NCBI GenBank assembly: GCA_015064155.1
Contig: SVST01000005.1
Coordinates: 1-64,000 of the forward strand
Reading direction: 5' to 3'
DNA length: 64,000 nucleotides
Origin: Oscillospiraceae bacterium
Lineage (GTDB): Bacteria > Bacillota > Clostridia > Oscillospirales > CAG-272
The position numbers were made by a program, and so were the translations under genes. Below the pieces are notes generated by a model. That model saw nothing but the letters and a program-made list of their open reading frames with translations. It did no database searches and was not told where the DNA came from. Of the stretch, positions 60,261-64,000 are shown in pieces. Each line of letters opens with the position of its first letter. Within the stretch, counting starts at the first letter, position 1.

Positions 60261-61316
60261 TTATGACGGATAACACGCAAACCGAAAGCCCACGGCATCC
60301 CCCGCATAGGTTCTGGGATCGTCGAAGCAGCTCTTGAAAATGCCCGCATTCAACCCTTGACCCCATCTGCCGCCGCGGAAGCACATCCGTTCACCGGCAC
60401 CGTTGTTGGCATAAAAGCAGACCCCCTCGTAAAGCGATGGGTCCCCACTCGGCAAAAAGCCGAGCGCGTACAGAAGCAACTTGGCGGACTTTCCGACAGA
60501 CTCGTGCACCGTTATGTCGGAGAACGCACAAAAGCGAAAATGCTTCAAGGAATCCGAAACGGCGGTAGCCACGAGCTGCCACGCATCCCCTACCCAATCC
60601 AGCTTAACGCTGTTTTCGGTCGTGCCGTTTCCGTCGGGGAGTAACCACTCGCCCGTACGACCGTCGATCGCTCGCCATGCATCGGATTCGGACGTATGCG
60701 CGCCCGCGGGCAAGCCGCGCAAATTAGGAAGCAGTTGCAGCTCGCCGCGTACCAGACGAATACCGCCACTCCATTCCCACACGTTCGCGTTCAGATCGTA
60801 AATACCGTCACTTGCACGATTGTGACTCCATTCCACAGGACCCGTTCCCGCAGCAACGCGGCAGATCTGCTTTTCTTCATTATAGTAAGATACCTTGGCA
60901 ACCGCATCTTTTTCGCGGATATCCTTTCCCATGTCGTTGTTTCCAAAGGGCAACCACCCGTTTTTTTGACACCAAAGCGCAACCGCGCCCCACTCAAGAG
61001 CAGTCATCAGATGAAATCCCTGCCCCTTGGCCGTGCAGGCGCACGATGCCGTATCAAAATCAATGTGAGTCGTCGGGTCAACGTCGGGCAAGGAATATGC
61101 CATACCGTCCATCACCCGTGCCTGAAACTTGGAAATATAAATGCCGTCAAGCTCCTTGCCGTCAACCACAAAGGCGGGATGAGGCACGTGGGGGGCTCCG
61201 TCAAGCACCGTGTCCAAGGTGTATTTCGGAAACCAAACCATCACCGACGGGATGCCGCGAGCATCGGTCATTACATGATTATGCGGATAACGAGCCTTCA
61301 GTTCTTCTTGTTGCAT
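60261..61316 (-). CDS. C-type-lectin / FGE-sulfatase-fold protein resembling DGR target proteins
   Basis: 351 aa, no signal peptide. YDLNANVWEWSGGIRLVRGE is the FGE-sulfatase (SUMF1) fold motif in the form seen in targets of diversity-generating retroelements (DGR). The last 40 residues, FRGGRWGQGLNAGIFKSCF and PRTYAGDAVGFRFA, match the GER-RGG-W-G-AG-F-R-VGFR framework in which DGR targets carry their variable residues. There is no reverse transcriptase or template repeat in the window. ATG at 61316 has AAAGGA ~11 bases upstream. Could instead be a plain SUMF1-type protein; the cysteine pair of true FGE enzymes is not evident. Confidence 0.75.
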   Translation of the reverse strand: MQQEELKARYPHNHVMTDARGIPSVMVWFPKYTLDTVLDGAPHVPHPAFVVDGKELDGIYISKFQARVMDGMAYSLPDVDPTTHIDFDTASCACTAKGQGFHLMTALEWGAVALWCQKNGWLPFGNNDMGKDIREKDAVAKVSYYNEEKQICRVAAGTGPVEWSHNRASDGIYDLNANVWEWSGGIRLVRGELQLLPNLRGLPAGAHTSESDAWRAIDGRTGEWLLPDGNGTTENSVKLDWVGDAWQLVATAVSDSLKHFRFCAFSDITVHESVGKSAKLLLYALGFLPSGDPSLYEGVCFYANNGAGERMCFRGGRWGQGLNAGIFKSCFDDPRTYAGDAVGFRFACYPS

Positions 61317-61414
61317 AAAACGCAGTTCCTTTCTTGCAAGACTTCAACGCGAGTACGTTTCGCAAGCGAACCCGAAAATCATCGGCAGAGCTTTGTGAAC
61401 CCATTTCCTTGCGA

Positions 61415-61443
61415 TAAAAAAAGCAACCGCAGATGCGATTGCC
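61415..61443 (-). terminator. Terminator of tRNA-Leu(CAG)
   Basis: GCAATCGCA pairs with TGCGGTTGC (one G-T pair) around a 2-base loop, then TTTTTTT on the minus strand, just after the CCA end. Confidence 0.88.
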
Positions 61444-61450
61444 TTTTTCA

Positions 61451-61537
61451 TGGTGCGGGTAAAAGGACTTGAACCTTCACGAAGTTGCCCCCACTAGAAC
61501 CTGAATCTAGCGCGTCTGCCAATTCCGCCATACCCGC
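61451..61537 (-). tRNA. tRNA-Leu, anticodon CAG
   Basis: 87 nt including an encoded CCA. Acceptor GCGGGTA/TACCCGC with discriminator A, D arm GGCGGAATTGGCAGACGC, anticodon loop TTCAGGT closed by CTAGA/TCTAG, a long class II variable arm and T loop GGTTCAAGTCC. Reads CUG codons. Confidence 0.95.
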
Positions 61538-61573
61538 ATATTGATTTGGCGTCCCTTTATCGGAACGAGTAAC

Positions 61574-61602
61574 ATTATACCACACTTGTTTGCTTTTGTC
61601 AA
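61574..61602 (-). promoter_or_regulatory. Promoter of tRNA-Leu(CAG)
   Basis: Perfect minus-strand consensus TTGACA (61597-61602), 17-bp spacer, TATAAT (61574-61579). Confidence 0.9.
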
Positions 61603-61665
61603 TACTCTTTTTTCAATTTTTTGATTATTTTTTGTGATTTTTTAAAAGTTTTTTTAAAAAAGGTA

Positions 61666-61693
61666 TTGACATTTCAAGAAAAAGGTGTATAAT
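61666..61693 (+). promoter_or_regulatory. Promoter of tRNA-Leu(GAG)
   Basis: Plus strand TTGACA (61666-61671), 16-bp spacer, TATAAT (61688-61693). Divergent from the other tRNA promoter. Confidence 0.9.
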
Positions 61694-61723
61694 ATACCTG
61701 TTGCGCACAACAGTGCGTGATAC

Positions 61724-61808
61724 GCGGGAGTGGCGGAACTGGCAGACGCGCACGTTTGAGGGGCGTGTGGTTCACACCGTACGGGTTCAAGTCCCGTTTC
61801 CCGCACCA
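61724..61808 (+). tRNA. tRNA-Leu, anticodon GAG
   Basis: 85 nt with encoded CCA. Acceptor GCGGGAG with TTCCCGC, D arm TGGCGGAACTGGCAGACGC, anticodon loop TTTGAGGG closed by GCACG/CGTG, class II variable arm, T loop GGGTTCAAGTCCC. Reads CUC/CUU codons. Confidence 0.95.
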
Positions 61809-61840
61809 AAAAACGACAAGCGAAAGCTTGTCGTTTTTTT
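61809..61840 (+). terminator. Terminator of tRNA-Leu(GAG)
   Basis: AACGACAAGC GAAA GCTTGTCGTT with a GAAA tetraloop and TTTTTTT tail, immediately after the CCA. Confidence 0.95.
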
Positions 61841-61842
61841 AT

Positions 61843-62012
61843 CCATTGCGAAAGCAATGGCATATCATCGGACCGTAGGTCCGGATATCATCACCGCAGG
61901 TGCATCTCATCAGCCGTAGGCTGCATTTTGCTTTCGCAATGATGATATCCAGCCCTGCGGGCTGATGATATACAAGGCTCACGCCTTGATGATATACACG
62001 CCTCTCGGCGTG
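61843..62012. repeat. Array of eight short hairpins joined by GATGATAT linkers
   Basis: Eight small stem-loops in 170 bases, for example CCATTGC-GAAA-GCAATGG (61843-61860), CGGACC-GTA-GGTCCG (61869-61883), CAGCCC-TGC-GGGCTG (61950-61964), CAAGGC-TCAC-GCCTTG (61973-61988) and CACGCC-TCTC-GGCGTG (61997-62012). Linkers in the left half read ATATCATC and in the right half GATGATAT, its reverse complement. GGATATCATC (61883-61892) can pair exactly with GATGATATCC (61941-61950) to enclose three hairpins, giving a cloverleaf-like fold. No gene fits here. Confidence 0.85.
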
Positions 62013-62023
62013 ATTAAGAGAAC

Positions 62024-62051
62024 GCTCAAATCGCTTGGTTTGGGCTTTTTT
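62024..62051 (+). terminator. Terminator-like hairpin after the array
   Basis: GCTCAAA pairs with TTTGGGC (one T-G pair) around TCGCTTGG, followed by TTTTTT on the plus strand. If the array is transcribed from the left, this would end it. Confidence 0.65.
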
Positions 62052-62071
62052 CGTGTTGATAACGACCGACG

Positions 62072-62863
62072 TTATTCCCCTTTTTTTCGTTCCTCGGACG
62101 GTGCAATCCCGTACACTCTTCTATACATGCGGCAAAAGTAGCCAACGTCGTCAAATCCACATTTTTCGGCAATGCTGTAGAGCTTTTCCTGCGGATTCAT
62201 CAACAGCATCATCCGTGCGTTATGCAAGCGGATCTCATTCAGCTTTTGAATCGCGGTACAGCCGTAATGCTCCTTGAACCTTTTGCTGAACGTGGAGCGC
62301 GAGGAACAGCTGACACGCAAAAGCTGTGCCAGCGTGATCGGTTCGCGAAAATGCTCCTCCATATAGTGCAACGCCAATTCAACCGGCAAGGGATCCCCCG
62401 ACAGCTGTTCATCAAAAAAGGAAAGCCAGATCGAATATGCCATTGCCGAGAGAATCCCCTGACGACGCTTCCCAAAATATTCGCGCTCGATCTCCTCGAT
62501 CTGCGCGGCATACCGTGCGACGTTGCTCTGCTTGCAAAACAAGAACCTCTGATTTTCGATATAACGGGAAATATCCGCCATTCCGCTTCCCTGACAGGTC
62601 ATCCAAGACGTGGTCAGATTTTCCAAATTGATATACCGATGCGGCAGCTCCGGTGCCAGATAAAATGCCACTCCCTTTTGAAGACGGTACTGCTTCCCGT
62701 CCACGTAAAGCATCCCCTTTCCGTCCAGCACAAACAAGAGCTGATGTCCGTAAACCAAGCCGCGAGGACGGCTGACGTCCTCCTGCTCGTGGCGCGAGCT
62801 GCAGGTACAGAAATAGATGGGAAGCGGAAAAAACTCCGCATCAAACACGTGATTGACGTACAT
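62072..62863 (-). CDS. AraC-family transcriptional regulator
   Basis: 263 aa. N-terminal cupin effector domain (~25-95, GHQLLFVLDGKGMLYVDGKQ and LAPELPHRYINLE), then two C-terminal helix-turn-helix units: ITLAQLLRVSCSSRSTFSKRF and LYSIAEKCGFDDVGYFCRMYRRVYG. ATG at 62863 has AAGGAG eight bases upstream. Divergent from the GH2 gene at 62979, its likely target, with 115 bases between. Confidence 0.93.
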   Translation of the reverse strand: MYVNHVFDAEFFPLPIYFCTCSSRHEQEDVSRPRGLVYGHQLLFVLDGKGMLYVDGKQYRLQKGVAFYLAPELPHRYINLENLTTSWMTCQGSGMADISRYIENQRFLFCKQSNVARYAAQIEEIEREYFGKRRQGILSAMAYSIWLSFFDEQLSGDPLPVELALHYMEEHFREPITLAQLLRVSCSSRSTFSKRFKEHYGCTAIQKLNEIRLHNARMMLLMNPQEKLYSIAEKCGFDDVGYFCRMYRRVYGIAPSEERKKGE

Positions 62864-62912
62864 TTATTCGTTCTCCTTGGAAAATCGTACAATTTTTTGG
62901 GAAAATCATCTC

Positions 62913-62940
62913 TTGCAATCGATCTTCTCCATGCTATAAT
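62913..62940 (+). promoter_or_regulatory. Promoter of the right-end GH2 gene
   Basis: Plus strand TTGCAA (62913-62918), 16-bp spacer, TATAAT (62935-62940). Confidence 0.78.
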
Positions 62941-62978
62941 AATTATAGCACACTTTTATCGAAATAGGGGGAAGTTTT

Positions 62979-64000
62979 ATGAAAAAAATATGCTTTAACA
63001 AGGATTGGGACTTCACGTATGAAGCCGACCTCGATGCCCACAATACCTTTGGGCTGTTGAAATATGCAGATGCGGCAAATGCCGCCGCAAGATTTTACGA
63101 TCACAGCAACTGGACACACGTCGATCTGCCGCACGATTGGGCGGTGTCCCTGCCAAGAAGCATCTGGGGGGACATGACGCACGGGGCTTACCCCATCTCC
63201 CACTGGCACCACAAGCGCACCGAGGGGCACGTTGACGGTGAGGATGTCCGAGAGGTCGGCTGGTACAGAAAGCAGTTTTTCTTGGACGAAAGCTATGCAA
63301 ACAAGCGTATTTTTATCGATTTCGAGGGAGTGTTCCGTGATTCGATCGTGTGGGTAAACGGCGTCTATATCGACCGCCACGCGTCCGGCTACACGGGCTT
63401 CACCTACGAAATTACCGATCATCTCCTCGTCGGCGAGGAAAATTCGATCGCAGTCCGTGTCGATACCGAGCAGCACGAGGGCTGGTGGTACGAGGGTGCG
63501 GGAATTTACCGCAACGTGTGGCTGTGCGTGGCTGAGCCGGTCTATTTCCCTCTCTATAAAACCGTTGTCAAGGCACAACTCGACGGCAGCGTGTCCGCTT
63601 CCACGGTCATCGTCAACGATACCGAGCAACCCGTTTCCGATACGGCGTACTGGTCGGTGGTCGATCCAAACGGTGAAACGGTAGCAACCGCCGAAACGAA
63701 ATTCTCGGTCGAGCCTTTTTCCGAAACTGAGGTAAAGGTTGATCTAAGAGTGGATGCTCCCAAGCTTTGGCACGTAGATACCCCCTATCTTTACAAGCTT
63801 TGCCTCCGTGCGGATGACGAAACCGAGGAGGTCTTCGGATTCCGATCCTTTGAATTTGATGCCGACCGGGGATTTTTCCTCAACGGCAAGCCACTCAAAC
63901 TCTACGGTGCCTGCAACCACCACGATTTCGGCGGTGTCGGAACGGCACTGACCGACAATTTGAATTTCTACAAGGTATCCCTGCTCAAAAAAATGGGAAT
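62979..64000 (+). CDS. Glycoside hydrolase family 2 protein (partial, 3' end outside window)
   Basis: 340 codons are visible. They code for the N-terminal jelly-roll sugar-binding domain (WTHVDLPHDWAVSLP, VGWYRKQFFLDESYANKRIF, FEGVFRDSIVWVNGVYIDRH) and the Ig-like domain (~185-280), ending at the start of the TIM barrel: FRSFEFDADRGFFLNGKPLK and LYGACNHHDFGGVG. The HHDFGGVG form is common in GH2 beta-galactosidases and related enzymes. ATG at 62979 has AGGGGGA upstream. The catalytic residues lie beyond the window. No signal peptide. Divergent from the AraC gene that probably controls it. Confidence 0.92.
   Translation, partial: MKKICFNKDWDFTYEADLDAHNTFGLLKYADAANAAARFYDHSNWTHVDLPHDWAVSLPRSIWGDMTHGAYPISHWHHKRTEGHVDGEDVREVGWYRKQFFLDESYANKRIFIDFEGVFRDSIVWVNGVYIDRHASGYTGFTYEITDHLLVGEENSIAVRVDTEQHEGWWYEGAGIYRNVWLCVAEPVYFPLYKTVVKAQLDGSVSASTVIVNDTEQPVSDTAYWSVVDPNGETVATAETKFSVEPFSETEVKVDLRVDAPKLWHVDTPYLYKLCLRADDETEEVFGFRSFEFDADRGFFLNGKPLKLYGACNHHDFGGVGTALTDNLNFYKVSLLKKMG

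Noticed and set aside
61843-62012. Possible CRISPR or integron attachment array in the hairpin region
   Set aside because: There is no constant repeat of 24-40 bases with unique spacers and no cas or integrase gene; each unit is a different small stem-loop.
57992-64000. Prophage or genomic island around the tRNA genes and the DGR-target-like gene
   Set aside because: No integrase, phage structural gene or direct repeat of a tRNA end was found in the window.

Overview
The window reads as chromosomal DNA of an anaerobic, probably gut-dwelling member of the Clostridia (Bacillota). The reasons are a division and cell-wall (dcw) cluster in clostridial order, GGAGG-type ribosome binding sites, many sigma-A-like promoters with 17-bp spacers, a CdaR/PucR-type regulator, FeoAB, and many plant- or host-glycan catabolic genes. 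I see no phage structural genes, insertion sequences or CRISPR array. Base composition is near balanced, except for one clearly AT-rich gene at 22.6-23.7 kb.

Layout. 0-1 kb: the infC-rpmI translation operon (minus strand), with an ATT start codon for infC and an attenuator-like leader. 1.08-2.3 kb: a candidate small structured RNA, then a sugar-nucleotidyltransferase-like gene. 2.3-4.2 kb: a glycoside-hydrolase-like gene. 4.3-18.5 kb: ftsZ and the dcw cluster, transcribed right to left as mraZ-rsmH-ftsL-pbp-murE-murF-mraY-ftsW-(small membrane gene)-murG-ftsQ, then ftsZ on its own promoter. An MraZ-type operator overlaps the start of the cluster. murB, murC, murD and ftsA are absent. 18.6-23.7 kb: a 1256-aa HRDC/DUF4011-helicase/Vsr-like nuclease protein followed by an AT-rich coiled-coil membrane gene, a possible defence island. 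23.8-27.3 kb: an envelope operon (MBOAT acyltransferase, DHHW/AlgX-like protein, DUF4097 protein). 27.4-29.8 kb: feoAB iron(II) uptake. 29.9-35 kb: housekeeping genes (greA, S41 protease, CdaR-like regulator, rsmE).

35-64 kb is a carbohydrate-use region made of small, separately controlled units. These are: a GPH transporter with a GH2 enzyme; mannonate dehydratase (uxuA); a ROK repressor operon with a zinc alcohol dehydrogenase, an FGGY kinase and two tandem mannitol-dehydrogenase-like genes, divergent from a UlaG-like lactonase and sharing one 43-bp perfect palindrome that carries both promoters; a GH42-like enzyme with a Gfo/Idh oxidoreductase, divergent from an AraC regulator and a GH78 rhamnosidase; and an AraC regulator divergent from a GH2 gene that runs off the right end. 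Between them lie a pair of CobW/G3E metallochaperone-type GTPases, one with a very large His/Cys repeat domain, a Na+/H+ antiporter, a leucine-rich-repeat lipoprotein, a C-type-lectin-fold protein of the type diversified by diversity-generating retroelements (no reverse transcriptase in the window), two divergent tRNA-Leu genes, and an array of short hairpins joined by a shared linker.

The most promising items for follow-up are the palindromic double promoter, the His/Cys repeat GTPase, the hairpin array, the DGR-target-like protein, the candidate RNA at 1.1 kb, the helicase island, and the zinc-ribbon insertion in the division transpeptidase. All family names come from motif recognition only; no database search was run.
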